Source: Candidatus Tumulicola scandinaviensis (lineage in GTDB: Bacteria > Vulcanimicrobiota > Vulcanimicrobiia > Vulcanimicrobiales > Vulcanimicrobiaceae). From it: a stretch of 55,184 bases of DNA. The notes under the pieces were generated by a model. The model was given only the letters and a program-made list of their open reading frames with translations, did not search any database and had not been told where the DNA came from. Made by a program: the position numbers and the translations under genes. The stretch lies in contig PLLA01000062.1 of NCBI GenBank assembly GCA_003140835.1, positions 1-55,184 of the forward strand. Reading direction: 5' to 3'. This document shows positions 16,845-26,567 of this stretch, piece by piece. The stretch's first letter is position 1. Each line of letters begins with the position of its first letter.

Positions 16845-19800
16845 ATGATACGGAAATCATTCCGGCATGTCGTTACCGCTCTGGCAATTCTTGTCGCGTT
16901 CGTTGGCCAGGAAACGTGGGCACTGGCCGGCACGACGGGCGGTTTGACCGGATCGGTAGTCGACGCCGAAACGTCCGCACCGGTAGCAAACGCGCAAGTG
17001 ACGGTTGTAAGTCCGTCGCAGGCCGCCTCGCAAACTACCGATGCACTCGGTCACTTTACGTTTTTGACGCTTACGCCCGATACGTATACGGTGAGCGTCA
17101 CCAAGGGTGGGTATCAGGCACTCAGTGTGCCTGGCCAAAACGTCTTCGCCGATACGCGGCAGACGGTCAGCGTACGGTTGATCAAAGAACTCAGAACCAT
17201 CGCGCACGTCTCCGCGACCGGAGCCGATACGCTAGTGAAATCGGGTACCACGGCCGACGTCTACTCGGTCAATGCGGCCTCGCAAAAAGCCGTCGCGGCC
17301 TTGGGCGGCGGCGGATCGCTCAACTCGGCCTACTCGGCCGTGGCCAGTGTTCCGGGTGCGTACGTCGTGCCCAACCAAACCGGATATTTCCAAACTGTCG
17401 CGATTCGCGGCGGCGACTACGACCAAGTCGGATACGAGTTCGACGGTGTTCCTGCGAACCGCTCGTTCGACAACTTTCCGTCGAGCTCGGCATCGTCGCT
17501 GGGCAACGCCGAAGTGCAAGTATACACCGGCGCAAACCCGGCCAACTCGGAAGGCCAGGGCCTTTCCGGCTACATCAACCAGGTCATCAAGACCGGCAGG
17601 TATCCAGGCTATGCCACTGCCGACTTGGGCATCGGCACACCTGCGTACTACCACCGAGCCGCGGTAGAGGTAGGGGCTCGACACCCGACCGGCTCTTCTC
17701 GTACTACATCGGTGTAGCCGGTTACAATCAGGCCTTCAACTATCTCGACAATCAAAACGGCGCGGCCTACGACAACTGGGTCGGAGCTCCGATGTCGCTC
17801 GCTCCCAATATCAGTTACGCCCCGACCGTGAATTATCTCGTAGGCTCACCAGCGCCATTCCAGTATTTCATGGGGCCTTTCAACTACTCGGCCCTCGCCT
17901 CGATCGCTGCGCGCGACGTTGTGATGAACTTTCACGTTGGCATCCCACATCGCTTCGACGCGGGTCGCGATGACGTCCAGCTACTATGGGACAGCGAGTC
18001 GCTGCACAATTTGTTCTACTCGACAACCAATGACATCACCTCAACGGCCGGTTGCGGCGGTCTGACCACGGGTGCGGCCTGCGCCAATGCAATCGGCCTC
18101 GGAGCACCCGTTTACGTGGATGGCATCACCTGGACGTGCCCGGGTGCCGTCGGCCATACTTTCTCCGGCTCTAGTCTAAACGGGCAGGCTGGATGTGCGA
18201 CGACCTACTTCTTCCCGAATAGCACTAATCGCACGGCTCCGTTCCAACAGATTCCGTCAAGCGTCGACGATACGACCCGGAACGACCAAGAAATCGTGAA
18301 GTTGCAGTACACGAAAAACTTCGGTTCCACCTCGTTTCTGCGTCTCTACGGCTACACGTACTACAGCGACTGGTTACAAAACGCTCCGCAGACGATTTAT
18401 GCGGACTTTACTGGATGCTGTGCCGGAGACTACGAACTCACGTCGCATACGCGAGGCATCAGTGCAACCTATCAAAATCAGATCAACGAGCAGAATCTCG
18501 TGAGTCTGCAGGCGTCGTACGTTACGGCGAACAGTATCCGCGACAACAACCACTGGTATTCGGTCGCCGGCGAGGTCGCCGCGCCGATCGTCAGTTCCAA
18601 GAATCCGTACGCAGGCATTTGCTATGGAGCGACCACCCCGAGCGGACCGTTCGGATCGGTGCCTTGCACCCAGAAAACCGGCCTCACCGCCTCGGGCGCG
18701 CCGGTTCCCGGCTCCGGCGGCCTATCGTTCGGTCAGATCGGCGGCGGCCAGGCGCCGAGCCTTGCCGGATTCTCGTGCGGGGGCGCCCCCTGCGAGTACC
18801 TATTCGCCGAAAATGGTCTCAATGCCACCTACAATCAGGTAATTCCGAAGTTCTTCTCAGCTTCAGCGACCGACGAATTTCGACCGTCTGACAGATGGCT
18901 TTTCAACCTCGGCATCAGGCTCGACAGTTTCGCGTTCCAGGGTGAGAATACCGATACCGGGGTGGCGCGAGACTTCTGGACCAACGCCTACAACCAGGAC
19001 AACTGCATCAATAACGTCAGCGGCAAGCCGTCGAGCAAAGCCGGCCTCGGCATCTCCGTTACGGCGGCGTGTCCATCCGGCTATCATCCGGCGAATTGGC
19101 AAAATCTTCCCGCGGACGTCACCTTCAACATTTACCAACCGCGCATTAGCGGAACGTACAGCGCGGATCCCGGAAACGTGATTCGTTTCTCGTACGGCCG
19201 CTACACGCAAGCGCCCAACTCGGCGTTCGAGCAGTACAGCACGTCGCAGGAGAACCTTGCGGCCTACGACGCGGCGAATTTCTACGCATTCGGCCGCACC
19301 TCGCCGGGTTATCCGATCCGTCCACCGACCTCCATCAACTATGACGTATCTTGGGAGCACCACTTCAAGGGAACGGGCATGTCGCTCAAGTTGACTCCAT
19401 TTCTTCGTCAAACGCAAGACCAGATCCAGAGCTTCTTCCTCGATCAGAAGACGGGGTTTGTCTCTGGTCTCAACGTCGGCGACCAGCGCAGCCAAGGCAT
19501 CGAGTTCCAGTTGCAAAAGGGCGATTTCTCGCGAAACGGATTCGCGGCCCTTCTCTCGTTTGCGTACACGAACTCCTATATTAACTACGGCAGCATCGCG
19601 TCGGGTCAGTACGGCACGTCGGTCGTCGCCGGCACGAACCAAGTCATCTCCGCGTATAACGCCTTTACCGCCGCGTGCAGACCGAATGGTCCGTGGGTCG
19701 GAAAAATCGGACCGAACCACGTTCCACTTTGCGGCACGGCGCTGAATGGACCGGGAGCAACCGTTGCCGCAGCCCCTTGCTATACGACCGCGGGTGCGCC

Positions 19801-20560
19801 CGTGTACCACTGCACGGCTGCAGACGTCGGCAACCCGTACTGGAACAACCCGCAGCCGTTAATAGATCCAGGAACCGCATTCCCGACGTTCGATATCTTC
19901 CCAGGCGGCATCGGCTCGAGCGGAGCGGCCTTCGGCGTACCCTACGCGGCTACGCTGGTTTTGAATTACAGGCAGAACAAGTGGGCAATCACGCCATCGT
20001 TCACGTTTGCGGGCGGCGGCAAGTACGGTATTCCGCAGACGATGACCGGTATCAATCCTGCGAGCTGCGCCGCCGTTTTACCGGGTGTAACCGGATCTAA
20101 CGGCGCTGGCCGCTACGATGCGCTCTCGTGCGCGGTCGGCGGTCAGTTCCTGGGAGCGATTCCAGACACGTACACCGGCGTCTTCGATCCGCTCGGCTCG
20201 TTTACGGAGCCGAACCTGATCGCAATGAACCTCCAGCTAACCTACGACGTGAGCCCGCGCTTGACGTTAACCGGCGTATTGGCAAACATCTTCAACACTT
20301 GCTGGGGTGGAACCAAGGCGCCGTGGACGAGCTCGAACGGCAACGCTTGTACGTACACGGCAACGCCCCAGGGCGGATACGGGGGCGAAATCTTCCCCGT
20401 CGGCAACATGTACAACCCGCCCGGTTTCAACGGCTCGATCGTTCAGCCGATCGTCAAATACCCGTACTCCCCGTTATTCGGTGCGTTCAACGCACCGAGC
20501 CTCACGGGTTCACTGAAGACCCCGTTCCAGTTCTACGTGACGGCGAGCGTCAAGATCTAG
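16845..20560 (+). pseudogene. TonB-dependent receptor with N-terminal carboxypeptidase-regulatory-like domain, frameshifted
   Basis: Two frames join to a protein of about 1238 residues. Start at 16845 after GAGGAGG; signal peptide 'VVTALAILVAFVGQETWALA'; a CarboxypepD_reg-like domain at about 30-110 ('GGLTGSVVDAETSAPVANAQ'); a plug domain at about 120-260 ('AIRGGDYDQVGYEFDGVPAN'); then a long beta-barrel rich in Tyr, Asn and short loops, ending 'FYVTASVKI'. The frame breaks at GGGG (17673-17676); one extra G restores 'EVGGSTPDRLFSYYIGVAGY'. Receptors of this Oar/SusC-like build import or bind large substrates across the outer membrane. An assembly error is the simplest cause of the break. Confidence 0.85.
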
Positions 20561-20586
20561 TCGCATTCAACGTCACGCTGGAAAAA

Positions 20587-20616
20587 CGAGAGGCCTCCTC
20601 ACCGGGAGGCCTCTCG
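20587..20616 (+). terminator. Strong hairpin after the TonB-type receptor
   Basis: Perfect 12-base stem CGAGAGGCCTCC / GGAGGCCTCTCG with a six-base loop, 27 bases after the stop. A-run upstream (GAAAAA) would give a T-run on the minus strand only. Likely terminates or protects the receptor transcript. Confidence 0.6.
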
Positions 20617-20639
20617 CCAGGCGTCTGACAGCAGGGGAG

Positions 20640-21221
20640 ATGAGGAGGGTGCGAGAGAAAATCTCGCTCATTGTGAACCGCTTTTTGGCACTCGTCGGCG
20701 CGTTCGTACTCGCAGCCGCGCAACCCGCCGTCACCCTCGGCGCTCCTCGGGGAGGCCTGGTGGTTTCTCGTCCGCCTGTTCCAGCTCCCCACGCTGACGC
20801 TCGCGGCGCGTCCGCTAGTCAGGATGACTTCAAGGTTCCATTCCACGTCAACGTCCAGCCGCAGCCGATAATGGAGCCACAACATTTCACGCTGCGCTCG
20901 GTTGGTTTTAATCCGCAAGCGCCGGTGTCTCCATACCGGCAGTACGTCTGGCAACTCCCGCGTGGCTACCTTTGGTATCCGGCGTTGTCTTCACCGGCAT
21001 GCTACGCAACGAATAACTTTTGGAACTCACCGAGCGAGCAACAGCCGGCAGACCTTACCCTTGGTTCGCTGGTCGACGGAAAATCCAATCTGCTCTCGCC
21101 ACCGTCGCATACCGGCTTGGCAGCGGGGAACGATCCCGGTGCAGCGAGTTCACGCCCCTTCACGCTCCAGGTTGGATTTTACCCGACAGCATGCGGGGCA
21201 CCGAGCTTCACAAACCTATAA
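20640..21221 (+). CDS. Secreted protein of unknown function
   Basis: A 193-residue product with GGGGAG before the start and a signal peptide ('IVNRFLALVGAFVLAAAQPA'). The mature part is proline- and aromatic-rich, with two cysteines ('SSPACYATNNFWNSPS' and 'YPTACGAPSF'). I recognise no family. It follows the TonB-type receptor after a strong hairpin and may be its own transcript. Its composition suits an extracytoplasmic partner or ligand-binding protein, but nothing specific supports that. Confidence 0.55.
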   Translation: MRRVREKISLIVNRFLALVGAFVLAAAQPAVTLGAPRGGLVVSRPPVPAPHADARGASASQDDFKVPFHVNVQPQPIMEPQHFTLRSVGFNPQAPVSPYRQYVWQLPRGYLWYPALSSPACYATNNFWNSPSEQQPADLTLGSLVDGKSNLLSPPSHTGLAAGNDPGAASSRPFTLQVGFYPTACGAPSFTNL

Positions 21222-21243
21222 ACAACAAACTCTAAGGCGCCGG

Positions 21244-21275
21244 CGGAAGGCTGGGAGATCGCTCCCGGCCTTCCG
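21244..21275 (+). terminator. Hairpin terminator candidate
   Basis: Stem CGGAAGGCTGGGAG / CTCCCGGCCTTCCG with one wobble and a four-base loop (ATCG), 22 bases after the preceding stop. No long T-run follows. Confidence 0.55.
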
Positions 21276-21405
21276 TATGTATGCGGCGTCAACGCCCCTC
21301 GTGCCAGCCGCCTTATTCAGAGCAGTGAAGTCCCTCCGGCATGTTTTTAAACATTCTTCATATCATCGGATTAGTGTTATCGAAAACAAACGAGGAGGTA
21401 TTTAG

Positions 21406-22002
21406 GTGCTCAATAAAAACTTTGTATTCGCAGGTGTTATCGCAGGAGCCATGTTGGCCGCCTGCACGGGTCACGGCAGCGGCGACGTCGTGCCCGCGAG
21501 CGGACCCGTCACTTTGCCGGCAATCGCGCCCGATGTGGCGATAACGGCGACGCTTCCTAAAAACACAGTCGGCGAGGAACTCCCTAGCGCCGGTCTTGGT
21601 ACTTTTAATTCACCATTTTGGAAGGCGACCATTGGTGGATTTACCCAAACGCAGTTCTCTCAGACGCTGGCGTTCCCGCCGGACACGAAGATCACGCTAC
21701 GCAATCTTTCTCATACGACTCCCCATACGATGAACGTGATCCAAACCGTCCAGGGACCGCCCGCGAAGTTTCCGGCGAACCCGTCCCTGCCGACTTCTCC
21801 GGCGGGCCATGGTATTCTCGGTGCGGGATTCCGCAGCGGGATCTTACAGCCGGGCAAATCGGTGACCATCACCCTTTCAAAGGCCGGCACGTACTTAATC
21901 GGCTGCGCATTCCATTACAGCGAAGGTATGCGCGACGTTTTCGTAGTCGAGAAGGGAGCGAAGCCGGGTCAGGAGGCCACGCCCCCGCCGGATGCGCGTT
22001 AG
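21406..22002 (+). CDS. Plastocyanin-type blue-copper lipoprotein (copy 1)
   Basis: A 198-residue lipoprotein starting at GTG 21406 after GAGGAGG; lipobox 'GAMLAAC'. The C-terminal domain is a cupredoxin with the four type-1 copper ligands in plastocyanin spacing: His in 'TTPHTMNV', then Cys, His and Met in 'GCAFHYSEGM' (C-x2-H-x4-M). It is closely related along its length to the product of 23294-23959. Blue-copper lipoproteins shuttle electrons at the outer face of a membrane; the nearby haem and CuA proteins suggest shared electron transport. Axial Met suggests a fairly high potential. Confidence 0.85.
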   Translation: MLNKNFVFAGVIAGAMLAACTGHGSGDVVPASGPVTLPAIAPDVAITATLPKNTVGEELPSAGLGTFNSPFWKATIGGFTQTQFSQTLAFPPDTKITLRNLSHTTPHTMNVIQTVQGPPAKFPANPSLPTSPAGHGILGAGFRSGILQPGKSVTITLSKAGTYLIGCAFHYSEGMRDVFVVEKGAKPGQEATPPPDAR

Positions 22003-22019
22003 GCGCGCCAATTCCAGGT

Positions 22020-22037
22020 ATCCGTTAGCGAACGGAT
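22020..22037 (+). promoter_or_regulatory. Hairpin overlapping the mntP-like start codon
   Basis: Perfect seven-base stem ATCCGTT / AACGGAT with loop AGCG; the last two stem bases are the A and T of the ATG at 22036. No ribosome site lies just upstream. It could hide the start or be the tail of the copper-protein transcript. Confidence 0.4.
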
Positions 22038-22605
22038 GCAAGAACAGCGCGTGTATCTTCGCATCTTCGCCGTCGCGATCGCCATCGGACTCGACGTCCT
22101 CGCACTCTCAGTCGCGATCGGCATAAAGCAGCCGCCCTGGCGAACTCGCCTTCGCCTGGGCGGCTCGTTTGCCGTCGCCGAGATCCTCATGCAGCTCGTC
22201 GGCCTCGCTCTCGGCACCGGCTTCGGTCGTCTCACGGGAGAAATAGCGACCTGGACGGGGTTGCTCGTGCTGGCCGTCATCGGGGTTCTCATTTTACGCG
22301 AGGGCTTCTCCGAGCGAGATGACGACGAGAAGTTTAACGTCAACACCCCGCTGGGGCTTTTGTTTGCGTCGCTTTCGATAAGCCTCGACTCCTTGGGTGT
22401 CGGATTCGCGTTGCCCGCGATGCGCCTTCCGCTAGCGCCGCTCTTCGGAACCGTAGCCGTCTCGACGCTCTGTTTCACGTTTGTGGGTTTGGCATTTGGC
22501 GCGACCTTGGGACGTGCGTTTGAAAAGAACGCCGAACGGGCGGCCGGCCTCGTCCTCATTGCGATCGCCATTCTCTTCGGCTTTCAGAAACTTCGCGGCG
22601 CGTGA
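22036..22605 (+). CDS. MntP-like (DUF204) manganese efflux membrane protein
   Basis: A 189-residue integral membrane protein of six predicted helices. It has the internal repeat typical of the family: 'AIAIGLDVLALSVAIGI' in the first half and 'SLSISLDSLGVGFALP' in the second, each with the key Asp. MntP proteins export Mn(II). Two dozen acidic residues in the central loop ('SERDDDEKFN') separate the halves, as in relatives. The start is uncertain: the ATG at 22036 sits in a hairpin, and a GTG at 22051 would still leave the first helix complete. It overlaps the 3' end of the response-regulator gene by 22 bases. Confidence 0.8.
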   Translation: MQEQRVYLRIFAVAIAIGLDVLALSVAIGIKQPPWRTRLRLGGSFAVAEILMQLVGLALGTGFGRLTGEIATWTGLLVLAVIGVLILREGFSERDDDEKFNVNTPLGLLFASLSISLDSLGVGFALPAMRLPLAPLFGTVAVSTLCFTFVGLAFGATLGRAFEKNAERAAGLVLIAIAILFGFQKLRGA

Positions 22606-23288
22606 TCCACGAGACGGTATCCGACCTTCCAAACGGTTTCGATGACGCCCACGCCGCCAAGTTTCTCCAGCTTTCGGCGAAGTTGGCCGACGTAAACGTC
22701 GACGATGTTACTCGAGCCGCCGAGGTCGCCGTTCCAGATGATATCGAGTATCCGCGAGCGCGATAGCACGATGCCTGCGTTGTGCGCGAACAGCTCGAGC
22801 AGGCGAAACTCGGTTACGCCAAGCGCGAGCGGCTTGCCGTCGTAGCTGACCGAGTGGGCGCTTACGTCGATGTGCAAGCGCCCGGCGTCGATCACGGTGC
22901 CGGAAGGCAGATGCGGCCTACGGGCAAGTGCGCGTAGTCGGGCGATGAGTTCGTGTTCCTCGAATGGCTTGACGACGTAGTCATCGGCTCCGCAGTCGAG
23001 ACCTTCGACCCGGTCTTCGACTGCATCGCGTGCCGTCAACATGAGGATGGGCATGTGCACGCCCTTGGCCCGCGCGTTGCGGACGACGCTAAAGCCGTCA
23101 AGGCCGGGCAACCCCACGTCCACGACCGCAGCATCGTACGGATGACCGAGCAGATGGTCTAGGCCGGCACGGCCATCGGTTATTATGGTCGCTGCGAACC
23201 TCTGCGCTTCGAGCATCGAGCGAACCGCGCGTGCAACCAGGAGGTTGTCCTCGACGATCAAGATACGCATCCGTATCTCGCTCTGCAT
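22584..23288 (-). CDS. OmpR/PhoB-family response regulator
   Basis: A 234-residue two-domain regulator. Receiver domain: 'ILIVEDNLLVARAVRSML' with the acidic pair, phospho-acceptor Asp in 'AAVVDVGLPGLDG', Thr in 'LMLTARD' and Lys in 'DDYVVKPF'. C-terminal winged helix: 'GVTEFRLLELFAHNAGIVLS ... VDVYVGQLRRKLEK ... VWKVGYRLV'. GAGG precedes the start at 23288. No histidine kinase gene is adjacent. It follows the copper protein at 23294-23959 by five bases, so the two are likely co-transcribed. Confidence 0.93.
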   Translation of the reverse strand: MQSEIRMRILIVEDNLLVARAVRSMLEAQRFAATIITDGRAGLDHLLGHPYDAAVVDVGLPGLDGFSVVRNARAKGVHMPILMLTARDAVEDRVEGLDCGADDYVVKPFEEHELIARLRALARRPHLPSGTVIDAGRLHIDVSAHSVSYDGKPLALGVTEFRLLELFAHNAGIVLSRSRILDIIWNGDLGGSSNIVDVYVGQLRRKLEKLGGVGVIETVWKVGYRLVDHAPRSF

Positions 23289-23293
23289 TCACC

Positions 23294-23959
23294 TCACCGT
23301 TGCGGTACGTCGCCGTAGCTGTAGGTTGGGTGAGGTGACGGCGAAGGAGCGCCGCTCGGTGTCGCGGTTCCTTTCGGGATAGGGGTTGCCTCTTGGCCGG
23401 GCTTGGCCGACTTCGAAACCGCGAGAACGTCGTGCATGCCGAACTTGTAATGAAACGCACAGCCGATCAAATAAATGCCGGCTTTTGAAAGCGTGATGGT
23501 GACGGTTTTGCCCGGCTTGATGATGCCGCTCGCGTAACCGGTTCCCAATATACCGTGCCCCTGTGCGTTAATCCGCAAGGTTGGGTTCTTGGGGAACTGC
23601 GCCGGCGGCCCTTTTATCTCCGCAACGACGTCGAGGGTGTGCTCGGTCGTCTTCGAAAGATTGCGTAGCGTAATCTTCGTGCCGGGCGGGAAGCCCAACG
23701 TCTGAGAGTATTGCGTCTGCGTATAGCCGCCGATCGTCGCGTGCCAGTACGGTGAGTTGTAGGTGCCGAGCCCCGCGCTCGGCAGCTCTTCGCCGATCGT
23801 GCGCGCTGGAAGGACTGCGGTTACCGCCAGGTCCGATTCGATCGGTGGAAGATTGACGCTCGAGCCCGGCAGGACGTTTCCGCCGAGGTTATGGCTGCTG
23901 CAGGCGATCAAAATCGCACCTGCGATAACGGCCGAGAATGCCACGCGTTTTTTGAACAT
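23294..23959 (-). CDS. Plastocyanin-type blue-copper lipoprotein (copy 2)
   Basis: A 221-residue lipoprotein with AGGAGG upstream and the lipobox 'AGAILIAC'. The cupredoxin ligands are His in 'TTEHTLDV' and Cys, His, Met in 'GCAFHYKFGM'. It aligns along its whole length with the protein at 21406-22002 ('EELPSAGLGTYNSPYWHATI' versus 'EELPSAGLGTFNSPFWKATI'), so one arose by duplication. A Pro/Ser-rich tail is added at its C-terminus. It leads a two-gene unit with the response regulator. The gene pair surrounds the mntP-like gene in a convergent arrangement. Confidence 0.85.
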   Translation of the reverse strand: MFKKRVAFSAVIAGAILIACSSHNLGGNVLPGSSVNLPPIESDLAVTAVLPARTIGEELPSAGLGTYNSPYWHATIGGYTQTQYSQTLGFPPGTKITLRNLSKTTEHTLDVVAEIKGPPAQFPKNPTLRINAQGHGILGTGYASGIIKPGKTVTITLSKAGIYLIGCAFHYKFGMHDVLAVSKSAKPGQEATPIPKGTATPSGAPSPSPHPTYSYGDVPQR

Positions 23960-24061
23960 AGGGCCTCCTAAGGGGGTTCTTTCCGTCCCAGAATAGCCAA
24001 GCCGGATGAAGAATTCGTAAATCTCACGGCGAACGGACCTCGATAGCCAGGGAGGGACGAT

Positions 24062-25369
24062 ATGAGGCAGTTTGATAGCTTCGCCGGCGCGTGTCTTATC
24101 GCGGCGCTGTTGACCGCGTGCAGCGGCAGTATCGGTTCCTTCTCGACCCCCACGTCCGTCGCGACGCCGACGTCGCAGCCCTCGCCCGAAGTCTATGGAG
24201 TCGTCTATTCGTTCAAGGGCCGGTCGGATGGCGCGAACCCCGTTGGGGGCGTCATTGAATCGCAGGGCAGTCTCTACGGCACGACCTACGCCGCCGGCGG
24301 TCCGGGCTGCAACGGTGCCGGCTGTGGAACCGTCTTCGCGGTCGGCCTCACCGGCGGGGAAAAAACGCTGTATCGTTTCAAGGGCAATCTCGACGGAGCG
24401 AATCCGACCTCCTCACTGCTTTCCGTCGACAAAATACTGTTTGGTACCACGCAATCGGGCGGCGGTTCGGCCTGTGGAACCGGCTGCGGTACGGTCTTTT
24501 CAATTAGCCCGTCGGGCAGCGAGCGCATTCTCTATAGTTTTGCCGGCGGCACGGATGGAGCCAATCCGGAAGCCGGATTGCTGAACGTTCGCGGCGAGTT
24601 GTACGGCACCACCGAATACGGCGGAAACGCCGCCTGCCAGGGCGGATGCGGAACGGTTTTCAAAGTCGCCCGGTCTTCCGGGAAGGAAACCGTCGTGTAC
24701 CGTTTCCGAGGTGGGAAGGACGGATTTCATCCGGTCTCGCCGTTGATTTACGTAAACGGCGATTTTTACGGAACGACGCAGTCCGGAGGCTTCGTTTCCT
24801 CCAGTTCCAACCACGCGTGCGTCTATTATGCGCCGGGCTGCGGCACCGTCTTTAAGGTGTCCTCCAGCGGTCGCGAACGCGTCGTCGCGCGGTTCTTTTG
24901 GAGTTTTAGCAACCCGAATGGCGGTGCAACGCCCACGGCCCCGTTGGTCTACGCGAACGATAGATTCTATGGAACGACGATCTTAGGCGGCACCGACGGC
25001 AACGCCACCATGTTCGGCCCCGGTTGCGGGACGGTCTACGGAATGAGTCCGTCGGGACAACTGAACTTCATTCATCTGTTCCAGCAACCCAACCACTACA
25101 GCTGCACCGCCGGCGCTCCAAACGGGTTAGTTATCGACAACGACTGGCTATACGGCACTACGCAAAACCCCGGCACGATCTTTAAGGTCAGCCCGTCGGG
25201 AACATTTAAGAGTCTTCATCGCTTCGCCGGCGGCACCGACGGCAGCTTACCCTTAGCCGGTATGGTCGCTGCCCCGAACGGATTACTCTACGGCACGACC
25301 TACGCCGGTGGTGGCCCCGGTTGTTATAAGAACTCCGGCTGCGGCACAATTTTCGAAATCATGCCCTAG
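24062..25369 (+). CDS. GloVer-repeat lipoprotein (TIGR03803 type)
   Basis: A 435-residue lipoprotein with GGGAGGGA upstream and the lipobox 'AALLTAC'. It is built from about seven tandem units of the 'YSFKGRSDGANPxxxL ... LYGTTYxGG ... GCGTVFxxxxSG' type, the choice-of-anchor/GloVer repeat found in large numbers in several soil phyla. Cysteine pairs recur in the 'CNGAGCGT' segments and probably form disulfides. Such proteins are predicted surface beta-propellers of unknown ligand. A remnant of a second member lies at 34642-34766. Confidence 0.88.
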   Translation: MRQFDSFAGACLIAALLTACSGSIGSFSTPTSVATPTSQPSPEVYGVVYSFKGRSDGANPVGGVIESQGSLYGTTYAAGGPGCNGAGCGTVFAVGLTGGEKTLYRFKGNLDGANPTSSLLSVDKILFGTTQSGGGSACGTGCGTVFSISPSGSERILYSFAGGTDGANPEAGLLNVRGELYGTTEYGGNAACQGGCGTVFKVARSSGKETVVYRFRGGKDGFHPVSPLIYVNGDFYGTTQSGGFVSSSSNHACVYYAPGCGTVFKVSSSGRERVVARFFWSFSNPNGGATPTAPLVYANDRFYGTTILGGTDGNATMFGPGCGTVYGMSPSGQLNFIHLFQQPNHYSCTAGAPNGLVIDNDWLYGTTQNPGTIFKVSPSGTFKSLHRFAGGTDGSLPLAGMVAAPNGLLYGTTYAGGGPGCYKNSGCGTIFEIMP

Positions 25370-25373
25370 ACGT

Positions 25374-25433
25374 CTTGTCATCCTGACCCCTTGTCATCCT
25401 GAGCGGAGGCGCGAAGCGCCGCAGTCGAAGGAC
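25374..25433. repeat. REP-like 'TGTCATCCTGAGCGGAG' repeat, copy 2
   Basis: Starts with a truncated half-unit (CTTGTCATCCTGACC) and continues with a full unit TTGTCATCCTGAGCGGAGGCG ending GCAGTCGAAGGA. It begins four bases after a stop codon and ends before the next gene's stop, between convergent genes. Confidence 0.8.
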
Positions 25434-25443
25434 AGCACGCGCC

Positions 25444-25836
25444 TCAATTCCAGGGTTCGAAGTGCAGTGTGGCCTGCGGCGGGAACGGCTGTTGGCAGAG
25501 TTGTTTGCGTTGCGAGCTGTGGCCTTTGCGAATCTCGGCCACGATGCAAACGAATTCATTTTTCGCAAACCAGAACCTGATCTTGCCCATCGGCCCCGTC
25601 TTGCCGGTCTTTACGACTCGGTCGTAACTCAGCGTGACCGTGACGCCCGCTAGTTTGTTGCTGCCCTGCGTAACGGTTATCACCGATGTCGCGTTCGCCG
25701 CCGGCAAAACGGCGCTTTGCACGTTCGGAAGCTCCGTCGAACCCAGCGTGCTGCCGCTTCCGCCGCCGCAGCTGGCGAGCAAGACGACGGCAGCGAACGT
25801 GACAGCCGCGTAGGTGCTGCGAACTAAAGCATTCAT
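25444..25836 (-). CDS. Small lipoprotein of unknown function
   Basis: A 130-residue lipoprotein with AGGGGAG upstream and the lipobox 'AAVVLLASC'. The mature part contains 'VITVTQGSNKLAGVTVTLSYDRVV', which looks like an Ig-like or carboxypeptidase-regulatory fold strand pattern, then 'GKTGPMGKIRFWFAKNEFVC'. Two cysteines may pair. No family is recognised; it is convergent with the GloVer gene across a REP-like repeat. Confidence 0.6.
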   Translation of the reverse strand: MNALVRSTYAAVTFAAVVLLASCGGGSGSTLGSTELPNVQSAVLPAANATSVITVTQGSNKLAGVTVTLSYDRVVKTGKTGPMGKIRFWFAKNEFVCIVAEIRKGHSSQRKQLCQQPFPPQATLHFEPWN

Positions 25837-25880
25837 ATGGTGCTCCCCTTCGAAGAAATGTATTGTATGAACGGCGTCCG

Positions 25881-26426
25881 TTAGCAGTCGGGCTGGACGC
25901 TCAGCTGCACGGCGCTCATTGCCTTAAAGGTACGTTCCTCTTCCCAGTGCGGCCACAATCCTTGCACGAGCGTGTCGAGTGGCTGCCACATGATCACCCA
26001 GCCGGCGACGACCAGACTCTCGCTCACCAACAGCCGCAGGTCTTCGGGAATCCAGAACAGTCGCTGCGCCGCGGTCGACGCAACCAGGCTGAGCCCGAAA
26101 AAGAGAACGCCGATGAACAGCCCGCGCAAACCCACCCACCGCATCGCAACCAGCTTACGGCGAGCTTCCGTTACCATATGTTCGCAATACCGCTCGAGCG
26201 CACGTTGCGCGCGCGCTTCCGTTTCCGGCGCGATTTGCTCCTGCGGTAACAGAATGCGGAGTTTGGCTGTCTTTAACTTCGAGGCAAGATGCGGCAGCTG
26301 CGCGAGTTGTGCGAGGCTCGAAACGCTGTCGAGGTCGTCCGTAAACGGGTCGAACTCTCGCTCGCGAAAAAGGTCGCGGAGATCGTTCACTCGGATCGTT
26401 ACTTCGGTAGACGAATCCTCAGCCAT
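25881..26426 (-). CDS. Two-helix membrane protein of unknown function
   Basis: A 181-residue protein. The N-terminal 80 residues resemble a widespread hypothetical family with the pattern 'I.V.DL..LF...DPFT.DLD' followed by a 'KLRILLP' strand. Two transmembrane helices follow at about 110-130 and 138-158 ('LRGLFIGVLFFGLSLVAST' and 'LLVSESLVVAGWVIMWQPL'). The start at 26426 matches the family; an ATG 11 codons upstream would extend into the REP-like repeat. Function unknown. Confidence 0.65.
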   Translation of the reverse strand: MAEDSSTEVTIRVNDLRDLFREREFDPFTDDLDSVSSLAQLAQLPHLASKLKTAKLRILLPQEQIAPETEARAQRALERYCEHMVTEARRKLVAMRWVGLRGLFIGVLFFGLSLVASTAAQRLFWIPEDLRLLVSESLVVAGWVIMWQPLDTLVQGLWPHWEEERTFKAMSAVQLSVQPDC

Positions 26427-26452
26427 GACCAACCATTCTGCGACAAGTCTGC

Positions 26453-26548
26453 TTGTCATCCTGAGCGAAGAACGCTCTTGTCATCCCGAGCGGAGCGCCG
26501 CTTTGTCATCCTGAGCGGAGCGCCGAAGGCGCGCAGTCGAAGGACCCG
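26453..26548. repeat. REP-like 'TGTCATCCTGAGCGGAGC' repeat, copy 3
   Basis: Three successive half-units, each beginning TTGTCATCC(T/C)GAGCG, the last with the tail CCGAAGGCGCGCAGTCGAAGGACC that also ends copy 1. It lies between two genes on the minus strand. Confidence 0.85.
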
Positions 26549-26567
26549 CGCCTGCAAATCTCGCGCT

